Made by a program: the position numbers and the translations under genes. Source: Phycisphaeraceae bacterium (lineage in GTDB: Bacteria; Planctomycetota; Phycisphaerae; Phycisphaerales; Phycisphaeraceae). From it: a stretch of 64,000 bases of DNA. The DNA lies in contig JAVKCD010000003.1 in assembly GCA_040222855.1 (NCBI GenBank), positions 248,001 to 312,000 on the forward strand, written 5' to 3'. Numbering within the stretch: position 1 is the first letter of the stretch; each line of letters opens with the position of its first letter. The notes beneath the pieces are model-generated. The model was given only the letters and a program-made list of their open reading frames with translations, was not told the DNA's origin and searched no databases. Of the stretch, positions 42,307-50,673 are shown piece by piece.

Positions 42307-43110
42307 TTAGAGGGCGACGAAGGTCATGAGCTTCTTGAGGATGAGTTCCGCGGTTTCCTGGTAGACAGCGGCCATGGTGCCGACGATCAGGGCGATGAAG
42401 ACGAGACCGACGACGATCCGGAGGGCGAAACCGACGGAGAGGATGTTCATCTGGGGGACGGTGCGGGCAACGAAGCCCATGGCGATGGTTTCCAGGAAGA
42501 TGAGGCAGAGAAGCGGAGCGGCGACGCGCATGGTGAGCTCGGTGATGAGGATGACGCAGGCGGCGGCGAGTTCGAAGATGGCCTGGAAGCTCGTGAACCC
42601 GCCTGGTGGGAACTTGTCGAAGCTGCCGGCGAGGATGGAGATCAGGACGAGATGCCCGCCCATGAGCAGAAAGAGGGCGAGTGCCATGACGAAGAGGAAC
42701 TCGCCGAGGACGCCTGACTGTTCGCCGAGTTCGGGGTTGAGGACCTGCGCGAGTCCCATGCCGAGTTGCTGGTCCATGGTGTGGCCGGCCATCTGGACGC
42801 CTATGAGCGGGAGACTGGCGCACCAACCGACGACGTAGCCGACGAGGAGTTCGAGAAAAATGAGGGGGAGGAGGACCCAGAGGTCGAGGCCGTTGTCGAT
42901 GACGGGATTGAGGAAGCTGGCGGCGCTGCGGCCGGGGGCGAGGAGCATAGGATAGATGGCGAGGGTGAAGGAGAAGGCGAAGAAGACGCGGATGCTTCTG
43001 GGGACTGCGTTGGAGCCGAACATGGGTGCGAAGATGAAGAGCCCGGTCATCCTGGCGAGGACGAGGACGAAGGCGGGAACGTGGATCAGGAGCCAGGTGA
43101 GGTCGATCAT
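42307..43110 (-). CDS. fliR: Flagellar export protein FliR
   Basis: 267 residues, about six to eight membrane helices, with FVLVLARMTGLFIFAPMFG near the start, GYVVGWCASLPLIGVQMAGH, and a PQMNILSVGFALRI stretch near the end. Part of the FliPQR export pore. Follows fliQ by 23 bases. Confidence 0.95.
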   Translation of the reverse strand: MIDLTWLLIHVPAFVLVLARMTGLFIFAPMFGSNAVPRSIRVFFAFSFTLAIYPMLLAPGRSAASFLNPVIDNGLDLWVLLPLIFLELLVGYVVGWCASLPLIGVQMAGHTMDQQLGMGLAQVLNPELGEQSGVLGEFLFVMALALFLLMGGHLVLISILAGSFDKFPPGGFTSFQAIFELAAACVILITELTMRVAAPLLCLIFLETIAMGFVARTVPQMNILSVGFALRIVVGLVFIALIVGTMAAVYQETAELILKKLMTFVAL

Positions 43111-43133
43111 GTCTTGTGATCAGAGGGTGGAGA

Positions 43134-43391
43134 TCAGCCCTGTCCGGAGAACATTCTGGCGGAGAACTCCATGATTTTGAGGGCCATCCAGGGCATGGCC
43201 ATGATGGTGACGGCGCCCATGGCGAGGATTTTGGGGACAAAGGTGAGGGTCTGTTCCTGGATCTGTGTCATGGCCTGGAGGATGGAGATGGAGAGGCCGA
43301 CGATCAGGGCGATGGCGAGGACCGGCAGGCTCAGGAGAAGCGTGAGCATGAGGGCTTCGCGGACGACATCAATGGCGTATTCGGAGGTCAT
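43134..43391 (-). CDS. fliQ: Flagellar export protein FliQ
   Basis: 85 residues, two membrane helices around the conserved LSLPVLAIALIVGLSISILQ and QIQEQTLTFVPKI. The small size and two-helix hairpin are exactly FliQ. Part of the export pore with FliP and FliR. Confidence 0.95.
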   Translation of the reverse strand: MTSEYAIDVVREALMLTLLLSLPVLAIALIVGLSISILQAMTQIQEQTLTFVPKILAMGAVTIMAMPWMALKIMEFSARMFSGQG

Positions 43392-43409
43392 CGGGCTGGT
43401 CCTTGGGCG

Positions 43410-44261
43410 TTACATAAAGCCGGTGAGGTCGTAACTGTTGAGGAGACTCCCCGCGACGAGCATCCAGCCATCGACCATGACGAAGAGCAGAAGCTTGAAG
43501 GGCAGAGAGATCAGGACGGGCGGGAGCATGAGCATGCCCATGGAGATCAGGACGGAGGCGACAACCATGTCGATGATGAGGAAGGGGAGATAGAGTCGGA
43601 ATCCGATGAGGAAGGCGACTTTGAGTTCCGAGAGCATGAAGGCGGGGATGAGGGATAGGGTGTCGACGTCGGCGCGGGTGAGTGAGGAGGGGTCGGAAGT
43701 ATCGACGCCCCGGTAGTTGAGGATCATGTAGACGTGGGACCAGTTGTCGGCGTATTCGATCTGGTCGAACATGAACTGCCGGACGGGGGCTTTGCCGCGT
43801 TCCCAGGCCTGCCATTGATCGACGTCGCCGGTTTGATAGGGAACAACCGCGTCGGTCCAGATGCGTTCAAAGACGGGGGCCATGGTCATCAGGGTGAAGA
43901 AGAGGGCGAGTCCCGTGATGACTTGGGAGGGCGGTAGCTGCTGGGTGCCAAGGGCTTGTCGGAGGAGTGCGAAGACGACAACGGCCCTCGTGAAGCTCGT
44001 GCACATGATGAGAAACGATGGCGCGAGGGAGATGAGGGTGAGCAGGAGGATGATGGAGAGCGAGGCGGAGAGGTCGCCTCGGGGCGCATCGTCCGAGGGG
44101 TCGGAGCGGTTGGCTGGGATCGCGCGGCTGGCGTCTTCGAGCAACTGGAGAGGGTTGAACTGGTCGATGCCGGGCGGAGAGTCGGGAGAAGATTGCGCGT
44201 GGATGGGCGCGGGAAGGATGAGCGTGAAGAGAATGGTCAGGATGAATGTCAGACGCTTCAT
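43410..44261 (-). CDS. fliP: Flagellar export protein FliP
   Basis: 283 residues. Signal peptide about 1-22, then four membrane helices. FliP signatures: SLAPSFLIMCTSFTRAVVV, LRQALGTQQLPPSQVITGLA and IIDMVVASVLISMGMLMLPP. The ATG at 44261 is taken because it overlaps the fliO stop (ATGA) and begins the signal peptide; a longer frame through fliO is a shadow. Forms the core of the export pore. Confidence 0.95.
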   Translation of the reverse strand: MKRLTFILTILFTLILPAPIHAQSSPDSPPGIDQFNPLQLLEDASRAIPANRSDPSDDAPRGDLSASLSIILLLTLISLAPSFLIMCTSFTRAVVVFALLRQALGTQQLPPSQVITGLALFFTLMTMAPVFERIWTDAVVPYQTGDVDQWQAWERGKAPVRQFMFDQIEYADNWSHVYMILNYRGVDTSDPSSLTRADVDTLSLIPAFMLSELKVAFLIGFRLYLPFLIIDMVVASVLISMGMLMLPPVLISLPFKLLLFVMVDGWMLVAGSLLNSYDLTGFM

Positions 44262-45028
44262 GCCACCCACCCCCCCACTCCCCCCGCGGCTTTGCTGCTT
44301 GGCTTGGACGGTTGATGGCGGTTGCGGACGCGACTGAGGAGCCTTGAGAGGTCTTCGCGGGCACGGTCGAGGGAAAGTTCCTGCGTGGTTTGATCGTCGT
44401 CGTCGTTTTCGAGTTCGGCGAGGACATGATTGAAGGTGTTGGAGGGTTGGAGGTCGGGGTCGCGGGCGGAGCGGCCGAGGAGTTGGGCGACTTCGCTGGG
44501 GTCTGAGATCTCGGAGAGGCAGTTCATGCCTTGGGGCGAGTCGGCGCAGACGAGGACGCGACCGGCGATGCGGAGGAGGAGGACCTGTGAGCGAGGCGCG
44601 ACGGTGGTGCGGGAGAGGACTTCGACAGTGGCGGTGGAGCGGGTTGGTGAGAAGCTCTGGCCAGAGATTTTCTGATAGCCCCATCGCGCGATGAAGATGA
44701 GGGCGATGACGCAGCCCAAGGCGGCGGCGGTTTCGAGGAGCCACCAGGAGGACTGGCCAGCGTCGGTTGTCGGGAGGGGTTGCTGTTGCTCGGAGGTTGT
44801 ACCGAGCGGCTGATCGTCAGAGCGGAGTGACTCGGTGGGAGCCAGGAGCGTGGCTTCGGGCTGGGCGGATGCTGCTTGATCGCGTGATGGCGATTCGCTG
44901 GTCCCGGGCTCGGTGAGTTGGATGGCGAGGGTGGCCAGCCGATCGGCGGAGGCTGGCGCGGAGAGCGCAGTCAGCAGAGTGAGTGCTGCTGTGGCAAGGG
45001 CGAGGGTTTTGTTGCGGCTCCGCCGCAT
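44258..45028 (-). CDS. fliO: Flagellar biosynthesis protein FliO
   Basis: 256 residues. An N-terminal hydrophobic signal, a Ser/Gln/Thr-rich stretch (about 35-95), one membrane helix (about 96-115, TAAALGCVIALIFIARWGY), then the FliO cytoplasmic domain: VEVLSRTTVAPRSQVLLLRI, AGRVLVCADSPQGMNCL. FliO helps FliP assemble. It overlaps fliP by four bases. Its first codons lie in a GC-rich stem with a GGA loop. Confidence 0.9.
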   Translation of the reverse strand: MRRSRNKTLALATAALTLLTALSAPASADRLATLAIQLTEPGTSESPSRDQAASAQPEATLLAPTESLRSDDQPLGTTSEQQQPLPTTDAGQSSWWLLETAAALGCVIALIFIARWGYQKISGQSFSPTRSTATVEVLSRTTVAPRSQVLLLRIAGRVLVCADSPQGMNCLSEISDPSEVAQLLGRSARDPDLQPSNTFNHVLAELENDDDDQTTQELSLDRAREDLSRLLSRVRNRHQPSKPSSKAAGGVGGWVA

Positions 45029-45051
45029 GCGTGGTCCTCCGTGACCGATGA

Positions 45052-45070
45052 ACGCCGGCTCCGCCGGCGT
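45052..45070 (-). other. GGA-loop hairpin in the fliN-fliO spacer
   Basis: Perfect 8-bp ACGCCGGC/GCCGGCGT stem with a GGA loop as read on the minus-strand transcript, about 25 bases before the fliO start. A 5-bp stem with the same GGA loop follows at 45014-45026, over fliO codons 1-5. Confidence 0.5.
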
Positions 45071-45091
45071 GTTGGGGCGATGTTGTGGGCG

Positions 45092-45544
45092 TCAGGCTTC
45101 TGCGGGCTGGGTTTCCTCCTGATCCTGACGCTGGGTGAGTTCGACGGCGGCTTCCTGCGCTTCTTCGGCGAGGTTGGCGACGATTTCGCTGATGCGGATA
45201 CAGAAGTTGTCGTTGAGGACGAGGACTTCGCCGCGGGCGACGAGTCGACCGTTGACGAAGACATCGACGGGGTCGCCAGCGAGTTTGTCGAGTTCGACGA
45301 CGGAGCCTTCGGCGAGTCGGAGGACGTCTTCGACGAGCATCTCGGTGCGGCCGAGTTCGATGGAGCACTCGAGGTCGACGTCGCCAAGGAGTTCGATCGC
45401 GTGGCCTGTGGCGGGATCGATTTCGGTGTCGAAGTCTGGTGTTTGGGGCTGGACGATGTCGGCGATTTCATCGACCGAGGCCTGGGCCTGGGCGAGGGCG
45501 TCCTGAACGTCGTCTGCGGGATTGTTGGTTTGATCGTTGGCCAT
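45092..45544 (-). CDS. fliN: Flagellar switch protein FliN
   Basis: 150 residues. An acidic N-terminal part (about 1-60) is followed by the SpoA-type domain: [42 protein letters not shown] and [17 protein letters not shown] (given in pieces). FliN lines the C-ring with FliM and binds FliH. AAGGAC lies about 6 bases before the ATG at 45544; a larger frame upstream runs through fliL out of phase and is discarded. No fliM is next to it. It has the single-domain size of FliN and is not the longer FliY form. Confidence 0.92.
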   Translation of the reverse strand: MANDQTNNPADDVQDALAQAQASVDEIADIVQPQTPDFDTEIDPATGHAIELLGDVDLECSIELGRTEMLVEDVLRLAEGSVVELDKLAGDPVDVFVNGRLVARGEVLVLNDNFCIRISEIVANLAEEAQEAAVELTQRQDQEETQPAEA

Positions 45545-45578
45545 GGCGTCCTTGCCGGGGCTTGGTGTGACCGGGATG

Positions 45579-46100
45579 TTACCCGTCGGACCGGAACTGT
45601 GTGCACTTGGGGATGAGGACCTGCTGGATGTATGACTTTCCGGTTTCCTCATCGTTGCCGAAGCGCTCGTCGAGGGCAGCGTGGATCTGTCGTCGGAGGG
45701 TGGAGAGGTCGGGTTCGAGGAGGAAGGAGGGTTCGGCGCGTCGGAAGATGGTGGCGAGGGCGGTGCCGATCTGGGCGCGGAAGGTGTCGATTTTGTCTTC
45801 GATGATGCCCACATCGCGGGCTTTGATGACGACGTAGACCTCGGTGTCGTAGAGGTAGGCTCTGCCGGTGCGGGTGTTCTGGAACTTTTCGGAGATGACG
45901 AGCACTTCGGTGGGAAGTTCGGCCATCGCGGCGGCGTCGGCGGCCCGGATGTCGGCCTCGACGGTCTGCGGACCGGAGTTGAACCAGAAGACGCCGATGA
46001 TGACGACGGCTTCGATGACCAGGACGGCGGCGACAGCGATGAGGGTCTTGATGGGCAGACCCTTTTTCGGTGTTTCCTGCTGATTGGCTTCTTCGGCCAT
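45579..46100 (-). CDS. fliL: Flagellar basal body protein FliL
   Basis: 173 residues. Short cytoplasmic start, one membrane helix (about 19-40, [22 protein letters not shown]), then a periplasmic domain with [15 protein letters not shown] and a stomatin/FliL-like fold. FliL surrounds MotAB stators and raises torque. In most bacteria fliM follows it; here fliN does, with 34 bases between. Confidence 0.85.
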   Translation of the reverse strand: MAEEANQQETPKKGLPIKTLIAVAAVLVIEAVVIIGVFWFNSGPQTVEADIRAADAAAMAELPTEVLVISEKFQNTRTGRAYLYDTEVYVVIKARDVGIIEDKIDTFRAQIGTALATIFRRAEPSFLLEPDLSTLRRQIHAALDERFGNDEETGKSYIQQVLIPKCTQFRSDG

Positions 46101-46133
46101 GAGTGAACTCGGTTCTTGCTTGATGAAGTCGGG

Positions 46134-46883
46134 CTACGGGCCAGCGACGGCTTCTGGCTTGAGGTAATCATCGACAATTGAAGAAGAGACGATCACTTCG
46201 ACTCGTCGATTGGATTGCTGGTCTTCGAGGGAGTAGGCGCGCTGGACGACGGGTTCCATGTCGGCGACACCTACGAGCCGGAAGCGATCTTTTCGGAGCT
46301 TGCCTTCATCGATGAGATAATCGAAGACGGACTTAGCCCTAGCGTAACTCAGTTGCCATAGGTCATCGTATTCGGTGTGGACGCCGGTGAGCTCGAGTCG
46401 GGCGGCGTGGCCGCGGACCATGATGAGGTTGTTGTAGCCGTGGACCTGATCGATAACGGGCTGGAGGGCGCGTTTGGCCTCATCGGAGAGCGTGGCGGAG
46501 CCGGGTTCGAAGGTGATTCGCCCGCCAACGGCGTAGAGCTCGCCATCGCGGATGGTTTTGACCGCGGGTTCCTTGCCTTCGATGCCGGGGTCATCGACTT
46601 GGGCTCGGGTGGGGGTTTTGACCTGGAAGAGCTCGATGGTTTCGAGCTTCTGGATGAGTGAGAGTTCGGGGTCGTCGTCGGTGGGGAGTTTACCGCCCCC
46701 GCCCTTCATGCCGAAGGCTTTTTTGATTTCCTCGACGACGGCCTGGAACGCGTCTTCGCGTTTGATTTCCGAGAAGGAGACGATGAGCACGAAGAAGCAG
46801 AGGAGAAGAGTGACCATGTCGCCGTAGGTCACCATCCATTCGGGGGCGCCAGCGGCTTGTTTTTTAGGTCGTTTCTTGGGCAT
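46134..46883 (-). CDS. motB: Flagellar motor stator protein MotB
   Basis: 249 residues. One membrane helix (about 19-40) with the proton-path Asp22 in [12 protein letters not shown], a plug region, and the OmpA-like peptidoglycan-binding domain (about 120-240: [14 protein letters not shown]..., [25 protein letters not shown]). Anchors the stator to the cell wall. It lies 3 bases after motA. Confidence 0.94.
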   Translation of the reverse strand: MPKKRPKKQAAGAPEWMVTYGDMVTLLLCFFVLIVSFSEIKREDAFQAVVEEIKKAFGMKGGGGKLPTDDDPELSLIQKLETIELFQVKTPTRAQVDDPGIEGKEPAVKTIRDGELYAVGGRITFEPGSATLSDEAKRALQPVIDQVHGYNNLIMVRGHAARLELTGVHTEYDDLWQLSYARAKSVFDYLIDEGKLRKDRFRLVGVADMEPVVQRAYSLEDQQSNRRVEVIVSSSIVDDYLKPEAVAGP

Positions 46884-46886
46884 GGC

Positions 46887-47666
46887 TCAGGCTGCCTTCT
46901 CTTCGTCATCGCTCATCTTGCGGAGGTGCGGCGGGAGGAAGGTTTTGAGCTTTTGTTCGACGATTCTGGGGTTATCGCCAGACTGGATGGCCATGACGCC
47001 CTTGATGATGATGGTCTTGTAAATGACTTCCTCGGCGGACCGTGTGCCGAGACGGTCTGCCATGGGTAGGGCGAAGGCGTTGGCGACGACGGAGCCGTAG
47101 AGCGTGGTGAGCAGGGCGACAGCGAGTCCAGCTCCGATGGAGGCGGGGTCGGAGAGGTCGTTGAGCATGGCGACAAGGCCGATGAGGGTGCCAATCATGC
47201 CCATGGCGGGTGCGTACTTACCCATGGCCTCGAACATGGCCTTGTTGCTCTCGTGTCGCTCCATGAGGGATTCGAGTTCGGTATCCATGATCTGTTCGAT
47301 GAGTTCGGGGTCGGTGCCATCGACGGCCATCTGGATTCCGCGGACGATGAAGGGGTCATCGACGTCACGGATGGAGTTTTCGAGGGAGAGGATGCCATCG
47401 CGTCGGGCGACCTCGGCGAAGGCGACCATCTGATCGATGACGCCATCGACGGGTGGGGCCTTGTAAAAGAAGAGCCTCTTCATGGAGGGGAAGAGACTTT
47501 TGAGCCTGCTGGCAGGGGCGACGAAGAAGAGGACGGTGAGGGAGGCACCGACGACGAGTACAACGGAAGGGATATTGACGTAGGTGAGGAGGCTGCCGCC
47601 CAGGACGAGCGTCCAGAAGATCAGCAGCCATGTGCCGATAAGACCGAAGATGATGCCTAAATCCAT
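46887..47666 (-). CDS. motA: Flagellar motor stator protein MotA
   Basis: 259 residues, four membrane helices. Family landmarks: DLGIIFGLIGTWLLIFW, a charged cytoplasmic loop with EVARRDGILSLEN, and the pore-lining GKYAPAMGMIGTLIGLVAML and GAGLAVALLTTLYGSVVANA. With MotB forms the proton-driven stator. Placed between flbD and motB, an insertion in the Bacillus-like order. Confidence 0.95.
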   Translation of the reverse strand: MDLGIIFGLIGTWLLIFWTLVLGGSLLTYVNIPSVVLVVGASLTVLFFVAPASRLKSLFPSMKRLFFYKAPPVDGVIDQMVAFAEVARRDGILSLENSIRDVDDPFIVRGIQMAVDGTDPELIEQIMDTELESLMERHESNKAMFEAMGKYAPAMGMIGTLIGLVAMLNDLSDPASIGAGLAVALLTTLYGSVVANAFALPMADRLGTRSAEEVIYKTIIIKGVMAIQSGDNPRIVEQKLKTFLPPHLRKMSDDEEKAA

Positions 47667-47744
47667 GTCATACCCCTGGGCGCGGAGCGTCCGTCGTGAT
47701 ATTTATCGGAGGGTTGGGGTTGGGGAGTTGAGAGGAAGCTGAGT

Positions 47745-47942
47745 TCAGCTCGGGGGGAGGAGTCTACGGAGGCTGCGGCCGTATTCTACGGCGAGTTCGA
47801 TGACGCGATCGAGCGACTCCTGGACGATGACGTGATCGCCGTTGATGAGCTTGATGGTGGTGTCGGGATTGGCCTCGATGGTGCGGATGAGGTCGGCGTT
47901 GACGACCATGGCTTGTCCGTTGAGTCGTGTGACCTTGATCAT
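47745..47942 (-). CDS. flbD: FlbD/SwrD family flagellar protein
   Basis: 65 residues: MIKVTRLNGQAMVVNADLIR, ETANPDTT-like stretch and INGDHVIVQESLDRVIELA. This small family (FlbD; SwrD in Bacillus) follows flgE in many operons; in Bacillus it increases motor power. AGGTGAA lies upstream of the ATG. Confidence 0.9.
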   Translation of the reverse strand: MIKVTRLNGQAMVVNADLIRTIEANPDTTIKLINGDHVIVQESLDRVIELAVEYGRSLRRLLPPS

Positions 47943-47985
47943 GGGCGTTCACCTGGTGGCGGAACGGTGTTCTCAGACTTTCTCT

Positions 47986-49704
47986 TTATCGGATAATGCT
48001 GAGCAGTTCGTCGAGAAGCTGGTTGGACGTGGTGATGACCCGGGAGTTGGCGGAGAACCCGGTGGAAGCGGCGATGATGTTGACGAACTCCTCGGTGAGC
48101 TCGACGTTGGAGGTTTCGAGTTGGCGTCCCATGATCTGGCCGGAACCCGCCGTGCCAGCGGTGACGATGTTGGCCGTGCCGGAGTTGTTGGAGGCTCTGA
48201 ACAGCGATCCGCCTAGTTCTTCGAGCCCCTCATTGTTGGAGAACATGGCGAGGGGGACTCTTCCGAGGGTGCGGAGCAAGCCGTTGGAGAAGATCCCCTC
48301 GATGGTTCCATCGGTCGAGAGGTTGAAATCCTGGAGGGTGCCGATGGCGATGCCGTCCTGGCTGATTGATGAAAGCGAAGAGATGCCATCATTAAAGAAG
48401 CTATTGGTTGAAGAGAAGTCCAGCTCGACCTGAAGGGGCGTGCCAGCGCCGGTAAGGTCGCGATCAATGCTAATGGTGGCATTGTTGGCTGCGATGAACC
48501 TGCCATCGTTATCGAACTGGAGGAGACCTGACCCGACTCTGCGATCGAGGGATGTGTCATCTTCGGATTCAGCGAAGAAGCGCCAGGTGGTGCCACCGTT
48601 GTCTGAGTTTTCGTAGACGACGTTAAGGTTGACGGTGAGGGGTGTACCAAGGCTGTCGTAGACGACGAAGGTGGTCTGTATGGATTCGCCAATGGGCGGG
48701 TTGTTGATGTTGTCAGTGGTGAAGCTCAGGGGCGAAACGGGGGTGGCTGTTCCGTCGCCGACGACGAGGTTGGAGAGTTGCAGGTCGATGGCGTTGCCTG
48801 TGCCGTAGTTGGCGTCGATGCGTATTTCGCCTGCGGGGGTGATGGAAAGGGCTCCGCCGGGCTGGGTGGTGTCGATGCCCATAATGTCTTCGAGGAAGTC
48901 GAGGAAGTCCTGGACGGTGGTGCCGTTGTCGTCGGCGGCAGGGTCGAGGGCGGTGGTGACCTCGAAGGATTTGTCGCCGATGAGCACGCCGCCCTTACGA
49001 GCCTCGGTGATGGTCACGATGTCGGAGTCGGCGAAGATGGGTGTTCCGCCAGCAGCGGTGAACAGGGAGTTGAGCGGGGTGGCTCCGGTGATCGGCGTGG
49101 TGCCAGCGGCATCGGAGAAGAGGGGCTCTGAGAAGGTGAGCGAGCCTTGGGAGGCGATGTCGCCGCCAGCGTTGAAGTTGCCGGAGAACCGCACGTTGTC
49201 GGTCGCTTGAGCAATCGTGAGGATTCCGATGGGGATGTTGATGTTGTTGAGTTGTCCTTCGACGACCTGGAAATCGTTATCGACGGGGAAGCCTTGGACG
49301 CGAGCGCCCGAGGAGTTCACGAGATTGAACTGTTCGTCGAGGGTGAAGTTTCCAGCGCGGGTATAGAGTTGCTGGCCGTCGATATCGACAACAAAGAAGC
49401 CATTGTTCTGGATGGCCATGTCGGTGGCGACACCGGTGGGTTGGAGGGCACCGGAGTTGAAATCGCGGGTAATGGCCCCGATGCGGACGCCGAGGCCGAT
49501 CTGAGCGGGATTGGACCCGCCCCGAGAGGCATTGGGCGAGGTAGCGTTTTTGAGGGTGTCCTGGATCTGAGTCTCGAACTGGAGGCGTGATCGCTTGAAG
49601 GCGGTGGTGTTGACGTTGGCGATGTTGTTACCGGTGACGTCGAGCATTCGCGACGAGCCGTTCATGCCGGAAAGGCCGGTGAAGAGGGAGTGTGTGAGGG
49701 GCAT
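47986..49704 (-). CDS. flgE: Flagellar hook protein FlgE
   Basis: 572 residues. The N-terminus has SLFTGLSGMNGSSRMLDVTG followed by NNIANVNTTAFKRSR. ATDMAIQNNGFFVV marks the rod-hook D0/D1 part. A long variable middle (about 180-430) is typical for hook proteins. The C-terminus ELTEEFVNIIAASTGFSANS, ITTSNQLLDELLSI closes the D0 coil. Polymerises into the hook. AGGAGG is a few bases before the ATG. Confidence 0.94.
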   Translation of the reverse strand: MPLTHSLFTGLSGMNGSSRMLDVTGNNIANVNTTAFKRSRLQFETQIQDTLKNATSPNASRGGSNPAQIGLGVRIGAITRDFNSGALQPTGVATDMAIQNNGFFVVDIDGQQLYTRAGNFTLDEQFNLVNSSGARVQGFPVDNDFQVVEGQLNNINIPIGILTIAQATDNVRFSGNFNAGGDIASQGSLTFSEPLFSDAAGTTPITGATPLNSLFTAAGGTPIFADSDIVTITEARKGGVLIGDKSFEVTTALDPAADDNGTTVQDFLDFLEDIMGIDTTQPGGALSITPAGEIRIDANYGTGNAIDLQLSNLVVGDGTATPVSPLSFTTDNINNPPIGESIQTTFVVYDSLGTPLTVNLNVVYENSDNGGTTWRFFAESEDDTSLDRRVGSGLLQFDNDGRFIAANNATISIDRDLTGAGTPLQVELDFSSTNSFFNDGISSLSSISQDGIAIGTLQDFNLSTDGTIEGIFSNGLLRTLGRVPLAMFSNNEGLEELGGSLFRASNNSGTANIVTAGTAGSGQIMGRQLETSNVELTEEFVNIIAASTGFSANSRVITTSNQLLDELLSIIR

Positions 49705-49746
49705 GATGAACCTCCTGGCGGGATTAACCCGGTTGTTCTTCGTTGG

Positions 49747-50022
49747 TCAGGCGGTGGATGGCCGCGGGTTGGTCGGTGCTTCCATCAGACGGCGTACGGA
49801 AGCGTTCTCGGTGGTGCTTAGTGCCTCAAGGAGGCGCTGGGCTGTTGGTTTGGTGGCTTGTTCTGCTTGATCCTGCTCGTTGGTTTGAGCTGCCTGCTGG
49901 AGGAGTTGGTCGAAGCTCTGGTTCTCGAAGGTCGGCGTACCAGCAGGCTTTGGGGCCTGGGTCTGACCAGGGCGGACGGCTGGTTCGAGCATCCGTAGCA
50001 GGTTGTGGCTGTCGGTGGTCAC
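49747..50022 (-). CDS. Small protein between flgD and flgE, unknown function
   Basis: 91 residues starting with GTG at 50022. Gln/Thr/Ala-rich and probably mostly disordered; one short motif FENQSFDQLLQQA (about 32-44). In the Bacillus order nothing separates flgD and flgE, although other bacteria carry a 'flagellar operon protein' here; this does not resemble it. A hook-chaperone or disordered regulator is possible. Confidence 0.5.
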   Translation of the reverse strand: MTTDSHNLLRMLEPAVRPGQTQAPKPAGTPTFENQSFDQLLQQAAQTNEQDQAEQATKPTAQRLLEALSTTENASVRRLMEAPTNPRPSTA

Positions 50023-50040
50023 GGTGGGTGTCCGGTCGGT

Positions 50041-50673
50041 TTAGCTGTAACTGTTGACGTACGACGCGGGATAGGCCTTGGTGTTGCCGCCGCCAAGATC
50101 GACGTTGAGCATGAGGCCGAACTCGTTCATGAGGACGGACTCGACGGTGCCTGCGAAGCTGTTGCCTTCGGCATCGACGCCCGTGACCTCCTTGCCAGCG
50201 AGGGAAGCGCCGTTGATGGCAACAAGGTCGAGCAGCAGTGACGGGACGAGGGCCGGGTCGATGCTGCCGGGGTCCTCGATGCCCTGGATCAGGCTGCTGG
50301 AGATCTTCTCACCCGATGCGAGTGTGAAGGTGGAGACTCCATCGGCTTGCTTGACTGACGAGACTCGTCCGGTGACGACTTGTCCGTTGGCAGCGACCCC
50401 CGTGATGGTCTTCCCGATCAGGGCCGAGGCGGAGCTGAAGCTGTTCTGGTTCACAAGTGCCTGGAGGCTGTCCTGGAGCTGGTTTTGCGATTCGATGTTC
50501 TGGAGTCCGGAGAGCTGGTCGATGATGGCGGCGGAATCATTGGGCTGGAAGGGGTCCTGATTGCTCAGCTCTTCGATCATGATCTTGATGAAGTCTTCGC
50601 TCTTGAGTTCGGCGAACTGGTTGTTCTGAGTTGTGCTAGCGGCGGAGACCCCGCCTAGGCTGGCTGCTGACAT
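50041..50673 (-). CDS. flgD: Flagellar hook capping protein FlgD
   Basis: About 210 residues. The N-terminus has FAELKSEDFIKIMIEELSNQ and then DPFQPNDSAAIIDQLSGLQN, the FlgD signature. The C-terminal part (about 85-205) has beta-type modules (LIGKTITGVAANGQVVTGRV). It caps the growing hook. The ATG at 50673 overlaps the fliK stop (TGATG), with AGGAG just upstream; a GTG one codon earlier is less likely. Confidence 0.9.
   Translation of the reverse strand: MSAASLGGVSAASTTQNNQFAELKSEDFIKIMIEELSNQDPFQPNDSAAIIDQLSGLQNIESQNQLQDSLQALVNQNSFSSASALIGKTITGVAANGQVVTGRVSSVKQADGVSTFTLASGEKISSSLIQGIEDPGSIDPALVPSLLLDLVAINGASLAGKEVTGVDAEGNSFAGTVESVLMNEFGLMLNVDLGGGNTKAYPASYVNSYS

Noticed and set aside
45092-46177. 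361-codon frame reading through fliL into fliN
   Set aside because: Only its last 150 codons are real (FliN); the rest is fliL read out of phase.
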